Origin: Phaseolus vulgaris
Taxonomy: Eukaryota > Streptophyta > Magnoliopsida > Fabales > Fabaceae
NCBI RefSeq assembly: GCF_000499845.2
Contig: NW_027174128.1
Coordinates: 1-64,000 of the forward strand
DNA: 64,000 nucleotides
Reading direction: 5' to 3'
Translations under genes and position numbers: made by a program
In this document: piece after piece, positions 41,973-52,028 of the stretch
Position numbering within the stretch: position 1 is the first letter of the stretch
How the letters are laid out: every line of letters starts with the position of its first letter
Notes under the pieces: model-generated
Databases searched by the model: none
What the model was told of the DNA's origin: nothing
What the model saw: the letters and a program-made list of their open reading frames with translations, nothing else

Positions 41973-44308
41973 GGCGGCGCTCTCGAGGTTTGTTTCCGCC
42001 GGGGGAGAGAAGGGGCATCCATATTTCAGTGCCTCAAGAGAAACAGTCGCTTTGCATGGACTGATGAATGCGAAGCGGCTTTCATTAAGCTAAAGGAGTA
42101 CCTGGCAACGCCACCGGTCCTCTGCAAACCGGTAACGGGCGTGCCCCTCCGGTTATATTTTACTGTAACGGAGCGGGCTATCTGTTCTGTGTTAGTCCAG
42201 GAGCAGGACCAGAGTCAGAAGCCCGTCTATTTTGTAAGCAAGGCATTACAAGTCATTACTTCCACAGCTTCACGGTGGTGGTGATGACAAACCTCCCTAT
42301 ACAGAAGGTGCTGCAGAAGCCTGATGTGGCGGGAAGAATGGTGCGCTGGGCGGTGGAACTGTCAGAATTCAACATCCAGTATGAGCCTAGAGGATCCATC
42401 AAAGGGCAGGTGTACGCAGATTTTATAGCGGAACTTTCGCCCGGAGGTGAGCAAGAGGTGGAAGTGGGCTCGCAGTGGCTGCTCTCGATTGATGGCTCTT
42501 CCAACCAACAAGGGAGCGAAGCGGGAATAGTCTTGGAGGGACCCGACGGCATACTGATTGAGCAGGCCCTGCGTTTCGCCTTCAAGGCGAGTAACAATCA
42601 GGCGGAGTATGAAGCCCTGATAGCAGGAATGCTCCTGGCCAAGGAGATGGGCGCGCAGAACCTCCTGGTGAAAAGCGACTCCCAGCTGATTACGGGGCAG
42701 GTGTCGGGTGAGTTCCAGGCGAAGGACCCACAGATGGCGGCGTATCTGAAATACGTCCAGTTGTTGAAGGGAGCATTCAACGCTCTTGAGCTGATAAATG
42801 TCCCGAGGGAGCAGAATGCCAAAGCTGACCTGCTTGCAAAGCTGGCCAGCTCAGGCAAGGGGGGTAGACAGAGGACAGTGATCCAAGAGACTCTCAAAGC
42901 TCCGCGTAGATTCGTGGAAGACAACAGGGTGGATGTCCTCCAGATTTATACAACAAGGGGAAGGCCGAGGAGTCATTGCTCTTTGACCTAAGATACGCAG
43001 AGGGCGCCCCGCATCAGCACGTACGCGGATGTGCCCGAGGGAGAGCAGATGCAGGTATGCGTTTTGACCGAGGGAGACACCTGGATGACGCCCTACAAGC
43101 GATACCTGGCGGATGGGGCTCTCCCAGTAGAACCTGAAGAGGGTAAAAAGGTCAAAAGAAAGGCCGCAAGGTATACCCTGGTGGATGGGGTGTTGTTCAG
43201 GCACGGTTTCACTCACCCTATCCTAACATTCGTAAGTGGCAACGAGTGCACCAGGATAATGGCGGAGCTACACGAAGGCATCTGCGGGAGCCACGTAGGG
43301 GGAAGGTCCCTAGCCTCCAAAGTAATACGCGCAGGTTTCTTCTGGCCAACAGTAAAAGAGGACTGCGCACGACACGCCCGGCGGTGCAGACAATGCCAAA
43401 AGCACGCCGACTGGCACAAGGCGCCGCCAGAAGAATTGTGGTCCATATACAGCCCGTGGCCTTTCCATACATGGGGAATTGACATCCTGGGCCCGTTCCC
43501 ACTGGCAATCAGGCAGATAAAGTATTTGATCGTCGCCATCGAATACTTCACCAAGTGGATAGAGGCAGAGCCCGTAGCACAGATCACTGCGCACAAGGTA
43601 CAGCATTTTGTGTGGAAGAACATCGTGTGCCGCTTTGGCGTACCTAGGCGCTTCATATCCGATAACGGGACCCAGTTTGCCAGTCAGCAGTTGAGAAATT
43701 TGTGCGCTGAGGTAGGAATCAAACAAGTGTTCACATCGGTTGAACACCCCCAGACCAACGGACAAGTGGAGTCAGCAAACAGAGTTCTGCTGAGGGGGTT
43801 AAAAAGAAGGCTAGAGAAACCCAAAGGGGCGTGGGCGGAAGAGGTACCAAGGATCGTATGGGCATACCACACCACGCCCCAATCCTCTACTATGGAGACG
43901 CCTTTCAGTTTGGTGTATGGGTCGGACGCGACGATTCCGGTAGAAATACATGAAAGCTCACCACGTTTTCAAAACTACGTGGTCGAAGAATCCAATGAAG
44001 AGAGGCTGGTAAACCTGGATCTACTAGACGAGGCCAGGGAAGAAGCCAGAATAAAAGCTGAAGCGATGAAGAGAAGAGTAGAGCGACAATATAGCTCTAA
44101 GGTAAAGCCGCGACAGTTTCAGATCGGCGACCTAGTGATGAGGAAAGCTCACCCATACGAGCTGGAGAATAAGCTGTCTCCCAAGTGGATCGGACCCTTC
44201 AGAGTTACTGAGGCTAAGGGCAACGGTTCGTACAGCCTAGAGACTTTGGACGGAGGTCCTATCCCGCGCAGCTGGAATGCAGCCAACTTAAAATTTTATT
44301 TCAGTTGA
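41973..44308 (+). pseudogene. pol: Tat pol pseudogene 2 in F (RT end to integrase)
   Basis: It starts within the RT thumb (MAALSRFVSAGGEKGHPYFQ), after a frame change near 42000. A deletion near 42252 removes the middle of the Ty3 RNase H. The archaeal-type RNase H (IDGSSNQQGSEAG, NQAEYEAL, NAKADLLAKLA) is open to a TAA at 42989-42991. The final 425-codon frame (43031-44308) holds an undamaged integrase: zinc finger with CRQCQ, Asp in WGIDILGPF, Asp in ISDNGTQFA, Glu in QTNGQVESANR, and GPFRVTEA. It is more diverged from A than pseudogene 1 is. Confidence 0.88.
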
Positions 44309-44984
44309 CTTATGTAAGCAGTTATGTAACAATTTAGTTGAAGGGGACGCTCTTTTTCCCTCTCGGGGGTTTTTTAATGAGGTCACCCAAATAAAAGGTA
44401 AAACCAGTTTGAGAAAAAGAAGTGCCTTGGTTTTCAGCCTTTATCTTTCTCCGTTTGAAGTAATGTGATGCGTTGCCAAGAAAGAAGGCGTCGCCTAGGT
44501 CAAGGCGTCGCCAAGAAAGAAGGCGTCGCCTAGATAAAGGCGTCACCTAGGCGAAGGTGTTGCCAAGAAAGAGGGCGTCGCCCAGGTGAAGGCGTCGCCT
44601 AGATGAAGGCAGGCGCCGTTGAGGAACATGACGAAAGAAAAGCGCACAATATGCGAAACGTATGCAGAGTAAAGCGACATTGCAAAAAAATCAAGTATGA
44701 TATAGAGAAGCTGATGTTACAAGCAATGTTCGATACAATGGGAGTAGCGCAAATAGGGCAAATATTACAACTCATGCAAATCACAAAAGAGCCACTTTTC
44801 AGGGGCCATCAGAGTCAGCACTGGAGGAAGACGAAGCCCTGATCCCAGCCCGCAGAGCTCGAGTAAGTCGCGTCCTCCTCTCTTGGTTTATTTTCGAACC
44901 TGCACCAAGGGAGATAAATGTGTCAGAGACACCATGAAGCAAGACATGCACAGTTAGAAAGCAACAAAGGCCGAAGTTTCTAGG
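44309..44984 (+). repeat. 3'-UTR after pol pseudogene 2 with GGCGTCGCC array
   Basis: The post-pol block appears as GGGGACGCTCTTTTTCCC at 44343. At 44470-44610 about nine copies of the near-palindrome GGCGTCGCC stand 15-17 bp apart, separated by AAGAAAGA or TAGGTCAA, an array usually found inside Tat LTRs. I see nothing else up to 44984. Confidence 0.6.
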
Positions 44985-45764
44985 CTAGTGACTCTTACAT
45001 ATGTACTTTTCGAGAGTCCCAGCGTTGAACTCCAAGCTGATCAAAGTGGCAGAGTCAAAACCTCCCGCCTCAGCAAGAATCCGGCAAGCTATTTGATCTC
45101 TTGGAGCCAGCTTCTTGAAGGGTTTGGTTTTGAGGGCCCTCGTCTCTCTCAACCAGTACAGCGGAAACCCCTCCAGAGCGTCGGGAACAAGGTCAATGCA
45201 GCAGATCTTGAAGAACCGGCCTTTCCACCCGGTGAACGAGTTTTGGAAGGGTGTGAGGAGAACTCTCCCGGGAACGTTACTGAGAGTTACCCAGAGGTTG
45301 TGCCTCTGCCTCTTCACCTCAAAGAAGTGAAGAAAGAGGTCAACCGAGGGCGCACAACCCAGAAACCCGAAGAGGATGTCGAAGGCTTTGACAAAGGCCC
45401 AGCTATTGGGGTATAACTGTGCCAGAGCGACATTGATCTCCGTCAGCAGTTCCTTCTCGAACCGGGAGAAGGGTAGGCGCACGCCGATGGTCTTGAAAAC
45501 CACCTGGTACAGGTAAAAGAAGGGGACCCCTTCGTTGGCCCGTTCGTCTCCACATACTGGCTCCCCTAGAGTGCAAGGGAGCACAGCGATGTCGTCGTCA
45601 TGCCTCCTCGCGAAGGCCCGGTGATCATAGGAACATGAATCCCCTTTGTGTTCCCTTATGGCCCTGGTAGCGAGTAAGCATGAACATTCGTCAAGAAGTT
45701 CACTCGAAGCCCAAGGGTACAAGTCCTTGGGATTGACCCTGGGGGAAGCAGCATGAGAAGACAT
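44985..45764 (-). CDS. Antisense ORF1, copy 1 in F
   Basis: A 259-residue undamaged frame carries the same blocks as the ORF1 of element A: LYPWASSELLDECSCL, RLPFSRFEKELLTEINVA, LYPNSWAFVKAFDILFGFLG, APSVDLFLHFFEVK, WKGRFFKICC and FPLYW. It ends ...LEKYICKSH. The last codons overlap a good 5' splice signal, TACATAT|GTAAGAGTC on the minus strand, at the point where the A copy appears to be spliced. No ORF2 follows, because the next stretch downstream is Tat 3'-UTR. It lacks the Pro-rich N-terminal extension of the A copy. The role is unknown; conservation argues that the product matters to the element. Confidence 0.75.
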   Translation of the reverse strand: MSSHAASPRVNPKDLYPWASSELLDECSCLLATRAIREHKGDSCSYDHRAFARRHDDDIAVLPCTLGEPVCGDERANEGVPFFYLYQVVFKTIGVRLPFSRFEKELLTEINVALAQLYPNSWAFVKAFDILFGFLGCAPSVDLFLHFFEVKRQRHNLWVTLSNVPGRVLLTPFQNSFTGWKGRFFKICCIDLVPDALEGFPLYWLRETRALKTKPFKKLAPRDQIACRILAEAGGFDSATLISLEFNAGTLEKYICKSH

Positions 45765-46284
45765 TCTTTAACAAGATCAGGGATTGTCAAGGGCGTATGG
45801 GCCGCCGGAAATGCAAGAGTCGAGCGAGGGGAGCGAATGTTGGAAGAACCCTTCGTGGGAAGAGAAAGGGTGCAAGAAGAAAGGGTGCAAGAAGAGAGAG
45901 TGTAAGTAGGTTATGAAGAGTGCAGAAATGATGAGAACGGTTTCAGAGTTTGAAGGGTTAAATAAAGCGGTTAGAGCGCCAAACGACGCGAATGGATGCA
46001 CCGCACGATCGAGCCACGTAGCAGAAGATGAAAGGATGGCCTTGGCACCGCTGGTTAAACTCAGAAGACGTCGTATCAACAGAATACCCAGCGGTACGAT
46101 GCGCCGTCGAAAGTGAGCCAGGGGCACAGAAGGAATCAGAACTCAGTCGAATGACTGAATGTCCCATCGGCCATACAAGAAGCGCCACGTGGATCAAGTC
46201 GAATGCTTGAACGTCCCATCGGCCATACAAGAAGCGCCACGTGGGTGGCACGGGCAAAACCTTGAGCTCTTCGCTGTCCTCAAG
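45765..46284 (-). other. Leader side of antisense copy 1 and damaged purine tract
   Basis: The segment matches the region upstream of antisense ORF1 in other copies. GCCACGTGG-type sequence leads into CTCTTCGCTGTCCTCAAGCG at 46264, where about 40 bp including the purine tract and LTR start are missing relative to 49940-50020. A 49-bp segment (about 46150-46198 and 46201-46249, CGTCCCATCGGCCATACAAG core) is duplicated. No leader intron with good borders is apparent here. Confidence 0.5.
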
Positions 46285-46620
46285 CGTCGACCAAGGCCAA
46301 GGTCAAAGTCAAGGTCAAGGTAAAGATAACGCCCGAGGCGTCGCCTGGGAGGACAAAAAGGGCGACGCCGGCGTGAGACGTCGCGGGCGTCACCAACCAA
46401 AATATCAGCAGGATCGCCTCCTCGATACCCACAGGTAGGAAAGACTGTGGAGGGAGACGAAATCGAAGAGGGCAAAGGTAGTTACTGGCGTCGTCTCCCC
46501 GATACCCACAGGTAGGAAAGACTGTGGAGGGAGATAAGACCGCCAAACGCCAGCGAATCGCTGGCAGGGCGTTCCCCGATATCTATGGGAAGGAAAGACC
46601 ATGGAGGGAACGACCCCCTC
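46285..46620 (+). repeat. Tat LTR remnant with three 77-bp tandem repeats
   Basis: TTGAC/GTCAA clusters (46285-46322) and GGCGTCGCC motifs show that this is the start of a B-type LTR. The block GATACCCACAGGTAGGAAAG, single in other LTRs, occurs three times, at 46424, 46501 and 46578. The LTR breaks off near 46620. Confidence 0.65.
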
Positions 46621-47081
46621 TCAAAGCACTCGGCGTTTCAGACACCCAAGGACGATACGGCGCTGCTGTAGCAGGCCTCTCCTTAAGCGTGAGCGTCGGG
46701 CGTTAGGGATCAAGGGAAGCACCGTTTGGGTCTTAGAAACACCCCGTGGACGATACGGCTCCATTAGGTGAGCCTCTCCATGGGCGTGGGCATTGGCGCG
46801 TGACCTTTCCCCAGGCCTACAGGGCCGCCCAACGAAGTGAAAGAAGCGAGAATAATGCAAGCAAAACAACCAAGGCACAAGAAGGCAAAGAATGAGGATA
46901 AGATCACACATGCATAATTCTGTGTCGCGAGGACACGAAAGTAATCATACAAAATCTCAGAGTTGTAGCAAAAGTGCAGACAGTTCAAAGAATTACAAGT
47001 CTAACAAAAAGAGTCAAAAGCAAAGATAAAGTGTAAAGGAATAAAGCTTGAAGGTAAAGGTGGCGGGTGAGAGACAGCGGT
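46621..47081 (+). other. Tat 3'-UTR spacer
   Basis: Two blocks with GACACCCAAGGACGATACGG-type sequence and CTCTCC...GGGCGTG (46640-46800) match 56645-56805 in element J. They mark the part of a Tat 3'-UTR that lies before antisense ORF2. No ORF is visible. Confidence 0.5.
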
Positions 47082-48328
47082 TCAGTCATCCAAGTCCATG
47101 GGCACGACCTTCCCATCGACGACATGGTGTGTGGGGTCGCAGTTTGAAATATTGATGCCAGGGTTCTCGCAGGACGCCTGAGTCAGAGCCTCTTGGAAGC
47201 CCTCTTCAAACGCCCCCGCCATCTCCCCAGTCAATTCTTGGACCTCTCCCTCTAGTTCCGCAACCCTAGAGTCCTTGGATGTCAATTGCTTCTCCAGAAA
47301 TTCCTTCTCCACGCGGAGCTTGTTAGACTCGGCTTGGAGAAGGCTCAAAGCTTCAACCTTCGCAGCCAAGGCGTCCTCTCTCTCACCTAGCTTCTGCCTC
47401 CAAGCAGCATCCAGCTCTTCAAGTTTTCTTCGCTGCACTTCGGATGTAAGAGCTGCCTCTTGGAGGCCAATGTTTTGGATTTGGTAGGAGGTGAGCTGGG
47501 CTAGTTGAGCGGCATGCGCCTGTTCCAATTCTCGCGCGTACGCCTCAGCCCCCTCCCTGCCCTCATGGGCCAGTTTTAGCAAAGATTGGGAAGCTTCCTC
47601 CTTGAGCCCCCAATTTTGTTTCTCCTCCTTCAACGCCCCCACCTCCTGTCTCAGCTTGCGGAGAGCCTCCCTCCCTTTGATAGCGTTTCGAGCCTAAGTG
47701 CGCCACTTGATTGCCACCGCCAGGAATGCCCCCATATAATAAGGCATGCCTCCCCCCTTTTGAGGATCAGTCGGCGACATTCCTTCGGTGAAGCCCTGCG
47801 TCAGCTCCCTATGAATGGGGCGAGGAATTCGGGGCTTGCGAGAAGTCGAGGCAGGGACTGATACAGGAGGGGCGGAGCCCGAGGCCTCAGCTGCGTCACG
47901 ATGCGGCAACGGCGAGAGCGGGGGAACCGGGTCAAGCCTTTCTTCTCGTTCCTCGTGGGCTGGTGGAGGTGGCGGTGATGTGGCACTAGGAGGATCGTCC
48001 CTGAGAGAGTTCCCACCACCGGGGGACGCGGCTGATGAGGCAGGAAGGCCCGTAGCCCTCCTCTTATGACAAACCAGGGCATTGCTCGAGTCTTCGCTGT
48101 TAGAGTCTACTATCAGCACCCTTTTTCCTTTGTTGGGGCGTGCTGGGGCAAGGGTCGACGCCATGGCTAATGGAACCGCAGCGATAGGAGGAGGAGAAGC
48201 AGATGGTGGAGGAGTCGGCAGGGAAGCGACGGTGGGCACGTCAGAGGCGACGGCGTCCCCGCCCTCTTTGGCAGATTTTTCCTTCTTCAAAAATTTGGCA
48301 AGAGCAAGCCGCCTCGAAGAAGTCATCA
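47082..48328 (-). pseudogene. Antisense ORF2 in F, one stop codon (Pro-rich plus coiled coil)
   Basis: A disordered N-terminal half (TSSRRLALAKFLKKEKS, NKGKRVLIVDSNSED, Pro/Ser-rich, then RKPRIPRPIHRELTQG) is followed by about 185 residues of coiled coil. The C-terminus is HHVVDGKVVPMDLDD, sharing VVDGKVVP with element A. A single in-frame TAG at 47694-47696 separates the halves; otherwise the frame is clean. Its start joins in frame to ORF1 copy 2 through a predicted 166-bp intron. This could be a recently inactivated gene; a sequencing error at one base is also possible. Confidence 0.72.
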
Positions 48329-48494
48329 CTGAACTTGCAGCAGCAAAGAATAGTAGAGCAAAAGATTAATTCAGACAAAGCAGAAGGGGAGTTTTATAAC
48401 CAGACACGCGCAGACAACCACAAGGGTTCAAGCAAGCAAGTGAATCCGTATAACCACAACAGCTAAGGCAGTGTAAATAGTCAAGGGCAGATAC
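48329..48494 (-). other. Candidate intron joining antisense ORF1 copy 2 and ORF2 in F
   Basis: On the minus strand TACTTTG|GTATCTGCC and GCAAGTTCAG|TGATGAC bound 166 bp. Splicing in this phase gives ...STYF-VMTSSRR and skips the ORF1 stop. Length, phase and position match the candidate in element A. Confidence 0.5.
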
Positions 48495-49278
48495 CAAAGT
48501 AGGTAGAGAGCCCATGGGCGTTGAATTCGTTTGCGATGAGTTTGGCGGTATCGAAGACTACCCCCAGCCCCGCCAAGGCTTTGCACACGTCCCGATCGGC
48601 TGGGGCGAGCTCATCCAAAGCCAGGGCCTTCATGGTTATGGGCTTATCCGTCCAGTATAGGGGAAAGCCCTCTAGGACGGTAGGATCGCGCTTGGTCGTA
48701 CGTACTTTGAAGAACTTCCCTTTCCATCCTTTGAACGAATTTTGGAAGAGCGTAAGGATGATGCGCCCGGCGATGCCAGAAAAGCTCATCCATAGGCTTT
48801 TCCCCTGTTTCTTTACTTCGAAAAAATGAAGAAAAACGTCCACGGAAGAGGGGACGCCCAGATATCCGCAGAGAATATGAAACCCCCTTACGAAAGCCCA
48901 GCTGTTGGGGTGGAGCTGGGCTGGGGCGGTGTTTATCTCTGTAAACAGTTCTTTCTCGAAGGAAGTAAGAGGCAGACGCAGGCCCACTCTCTTGAGTACC
49001 ATTTGATAAAGGAAGAAGAAGGGGCTCCCTCCAGTGTCTCTTGAGTCCACACAAACGGGTATCCCAGGTCTCACCCGGTATACCAGGACGTGGGAGTCGT
49101 GATTTTTATGGAAGGCGTTGAAATTGTAAAGCGCAGGGTCCCCCCTGTGGGCCTCCACGTCCTCAACAGAGTTTAGGGTGGAGCATTCGTCGAGGAGATC
49201 GTCGGGGGCCCAGTCATACTCACCTTTATAGTAAGACTTAGGGAGCGGGGGAGGCGCGGCGGTCTTAGTTTTCGCCAT
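48481..49278 (-). CDS. Antisense ORF1, copy 2 in F
   Basis: The 265-residue frame begins MAKTKTAAPPPLPKSYYKG and has YDWAPDDLLDECSTL, RLPLTSFEKELFTEINTA, LHPNSWAFVRGFHILCGYLG, VPSSVDVFLHFFEVKKQG, FKGWKGKFFKV and LEGFPLYW. It ends ...LSTYFGICP, with the last four codons probably intronic. It has no stops. Together with 44985 and 17795 it shows strong block conservation among diverged Tat copies. The function is unknown. Confidence 0.78.
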   Translation of the reverse strand: MAKTKTAAPPPLPKSYYKGEYDWAPDDLLDECSTLNSVEDVEAHRGDPALYNFNAFHKNHDSHVLVYRVRPGIPVCVDSRDTGGSPFFFLYQMVLKRVGLRLPLTSFEKELFTEINTAPAQLHPNSWAFVRGFHILCGYLGVPSSVDVFLHFFEVKKQGKSLWMSFSGIAGRIILTLFQNSFKGWKGKFFKVRTTKRDPTVLEGFPLYWTDKPITMKALALDELAPADRDVCKALAGLGVVFDTAKLIANEFNAHGLSTYFGICP

Positions 49279-49289
49279 GGATGCCAGAG

Positions 49290-49510
49290 CTGAAGATCAA
49301 AAGAGAAAGAAAGGGTTCAGAGAAAAAGGGTTGGGAGAAGAAAAGGGGAAAAAATGGAGGAGTCCTAGGAGAACCCTACCCACACGAGAGAAAAGAGGAA
49401 CGAGAGGAACGGAGAAGCATACAAGCGATATTCAAAGAAATGCATTAACATGGACAATCCCAGGCAGTTCATGCAGTAAAAGGAATCATCAAGGGGTGGA
49501 AAAATCGTAC
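49290..49510 (-). other. Candidate leader intron of antisense copy 2 in F
   Basis: On the minus strand CCAAAG|GTACGATTTTTCC and GATCTTCAG bound 221 bp ending 12 bases upstream of the ORF1 ATG. The 5' border is nearly identical to that in element B. Confidence 0.55.
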
Positions 49511-49984
49511 CTTTGGGGGGTTGAAGGGCGTGGAGAGCGGAAGCACGAAAGAGTAAGGGTCGCGGGAGAAGGGATTCGAAGAAGATGAACAGTGAGGAAA
49601 GGCAGAGAAAGTGGATGTAACAGTGGTTCCAAGCGCGGGGTTTGGGTAACTTAAACGTTACGAGGAGCGCGAGGGACCACGAATGGTGACCGTGCGATGG
49701 TGCCACGTGTTGCAGGATTAGGCGCTCAAGGGGAGCACAAGAGGTTCTTAAGGGTGACCGCGTGATGAGCCACGTGGCACGCGATCAAGCGCGACCCCAA
49801 AAAGCGTTGCTTTCCCTGTTTCAGAGAATGTCCAATCAACCATCAAGAGCACCCCAAGGGTTTGGAGAGCGTCACGTCAATGGTTCCAAGGTTGCTACGT
49901 CAGCAAGAATGACACGTCACCGGGTGCCACGTGGATGGCGTGGGCGAAGCCTTAGTCTTTTCGCTGAAGACAAGTCATCAGCTT

Positions 49985-49999
49985 AAGACTGGGGGGTTG
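49985..49999 (+). other. Polypurine tract of element F
   Basis: AAGACTGGGGGGTTG directly precedes the 3' LTR. Confidence 0.8.
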
Positions 50000-51202
50000 T
50001 GTACCGTCCCGTACCCGGGCGTTGACAAAGTCAAGGTCAAAGTCAACGAACAGGTCAAAGTCAACGTAAAGCGTCGCCAAGGTAAGGCGTCGCCCAGGTA
50101 AGGCATCGCCTAGCAGGGCATCGCCGAGATGGGGGCGCCACCCAACTGGGTGTCGCCAAGATGGAATGGCACAAGGGCAAGGTGACCACGACGCTGCTCC
50201 CCGATACCCATGGGTAGGAAAGACCATGGAGGAGGCGACGCCGTGGGAAGGCCCCAAACCCTGGATAACCTGGGAACAGTAATAAAGAGGAGAGAAAGGT
50301 GGCTTCAAGGCCATAGCAACAACACCAGTGTAGGGCAGCCTGACTCGAGAAGTACCCCTGCCGCCCCAGAGACGCCTTTGGGACAGATACGACTCGAGAG
50401 GAAGGTCACGCCCAGGGTAGCCGGGTGCAGGGTACAAGAGGAAGGCAAATACGCTCTCAAAGTAAGTGACTAGATGATTGGGGGCATGAGTTGGCACCCA
50501 AAAAGTCACCCCTAGCGCAGTAACACTCCCAAGCAGGAGGACTCACACGTAGGAGCGTCCCCAGATGGGCAGAAACGCCCCCAGATGGGGTCACGGTGTC
50601 GTGAGGCCCTCCACGTGTACGACAGCCATGTCAGAATAGAAACACCCTCTAGTCAGGTGCCAGGTAATTAAAGTCATTCAATACAGTTTCCGTTTCGAAC
50701 ATTCAGGTACTATAATGGCTCCCAAGCGTTTCAACGTCTTAAATGCGCTACGTTTTCTAATTAGATATGCTGATTGAGTGCGTTACATTTGTAATTAAAG
50801 GCGCGTTAAGGCGCTTTAAATGCTTGGGTAGTTTAAATAGCGCGGAGAATGTTGGAAACAGGGTTCGAACTTTTGGCAAATTTACCAGAACTCTCTAGTT
50901 GCTTGCTCGTGCCTTGAGGTTACGTACAAGGGACTGGGGAAAGATCTTTGCCTGAAGGAGAAAACATACACGCAATACACAGTTCTTTTTACCACCTTCA
51001 GAGTGCCATACGCGGTGCTTAGAGACGGAGGTGCACAGTTTTGGTGTTTCTTGCTGGCTGACTTGAGCGTCGGAGTGCAAACGGCCGCTAGGGCGTCTCT
51101 TTGTCCTCTTTTTTGCAGGAATCCACAGGTAACCAATGGGAAGGACTCCCTAGCTGACGGTGAGGTCAAGCACAAAGACGTCCCGGTCAACCGGACGGAA
51201 CA
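50000..51202 (+). repeat. 3' LTR of element F
   Basis: The 1203-bp LTR runs from TGTACCGTCCC to ACGGAACA. It has the GGCGTCGCC array (50070-50130), the block GATACCCATGGGTAGG near 50203, and the U5 block GACTTGAGCGTCGGAGTGC near 51061. The duplication TCTAC follows at 51203. Confidence 0.92.
50021..50066 (+). promoter_or_regulatory. Cluster of W-box cores in the U3 of F
   Basis: Six TTGAC cores (one forward, five as GTCAA) stand within 46 bp. TTGAC is the core of the W-box bound by plant WRKY factors. The same cluster occurs at 34036-34082, and shorter versions at 6760-6783, 27029-27066 and 63045-63077. Confidence 0.5.
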
Positions 51203-51690
51203 TCTACATTAACAATCATCATTGTGCCACCAACTACAGCATCTAGAAGCATTTTGGTATCAGATTTGAGACCATTATGGAAGATACTCAATTGAACAAT
51301 GTCTTCAAACCTATGATTTGGGCATTTTCTCGGTACCACTTTGAATCTCTTCCATGTTTCATAGAAAGCTTAATCTAACCCTTGTTTGAACATAGAAATA
51401 TCAGACTTTGCTTTGATGTAGCGAGATAATGGAAAAAATCTTTGCAAAAAAATTTCCTCTACATCCTTCCAAGTGGTAAGGCTCTGATTTGGATGTGATT
51501 TAAGCCATTCCTTAGCTTTTCCTGCCAGTGAGAAAGGAAATAAATGCAGATAAACAGTTTCAATGGTAGCAGGTATTGAAATACTTGAAAATTCATTTGG
51601 TCCCTGCTGCATAACATAATCTCCAAGTGTTCTTCTAGGTTGTGATGGTTGTTCTTCATCAATAATGCTTTCCTGAAAAAGTTCAACGGG
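51203..51690 (-). pseudogene. gag: Athila gag, N-terminal and central part (element K, right of insertion F)
   Basis: The minus-strand reading runs EEQPSQPRRTLGDYVMQQGP, FPFSLAGKAKEWLKSHPNQS, TTWKDVEEIFLQRFFPLSRY, then FEDIVQLSIFHNGL up to the F insertion point. These are the central blocks of Athila gag. A TAA follows FKQGLD near 51371, and part of the domain before FPFSL is deleted. Confidence 0.78.
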
Positions 51691-52028
51691 AAGAGGAGAA
51701 GTAGTTAGGATTCTTCTCTAATTTCTCATTGTTTTTCTTTTCTATTTTTAGCCTTGTTCTTCTGAGCTGCCTTTTCAATCACTGATTCAAATTGCAATGG
51801 GTCTTTGGAGACCTCTCCTCTTAATATCATATAAGACAACTCACTTAAGGATTAGCACAAGGAGTAATTAACAATAAAAAAAATCAAAATCATAAAATTT
51901 AAAACAAATCTAAAAATAAAATAAAATAAAATAAATATTAAAAAGAATAAACAATTAAAATATTCACAATATTTAGGAACCCATACTCTATAACTAAAAA
52001 TTGTTCCACGACAACCGCGCCAAAAACT
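51691..52028 (-). other. Athila K leader and primer binding site
   Basis: The leader is AT-rich with AAAATAAAAT repeats (51908-51940). At about 52004-52026 the minus strand reads TTTTTGGCGCGGTTGTCGTGG, the TGGCGC-type primer region of Athila elements, just inside the LTR end. Confidence 0.65.

Larger units (their letters stand above)
34017..51202 (+). mobile_element. Element F: composite Tat insertion, about 17 kb
   Basis: The outer ends are a B-type Tat LTR start at 34017 and a complete LTR ending at 51202, with the duplication TCTAC at 34012-34016 and 51203-51207. The interior is not one element. A partial 5' LTR, an unassigned LTR-like piece and a truncated reverse-oriented Tat copy (G) come first. 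Two successive Tat pol segments, an internal LTR remnant and two copies of antisense ORF1 with one ORF2 follow. Later insertions and recombination between Tat copies, after the original insertion, best explain this. Confidence 0.85.

Noticed and set aside
44603..44842. 79-codon plus-strand frame after pol pseudogene 2
   Set aside because: It starts within the GGCGTCGCC array, has no motif and is not found in the equivalent place in A.
49277..49588. 103-codon plus-strand frame opposite to the antisense leader
   Set aside because: It overlaps the candidate leader intron and is not conserved in A or B.
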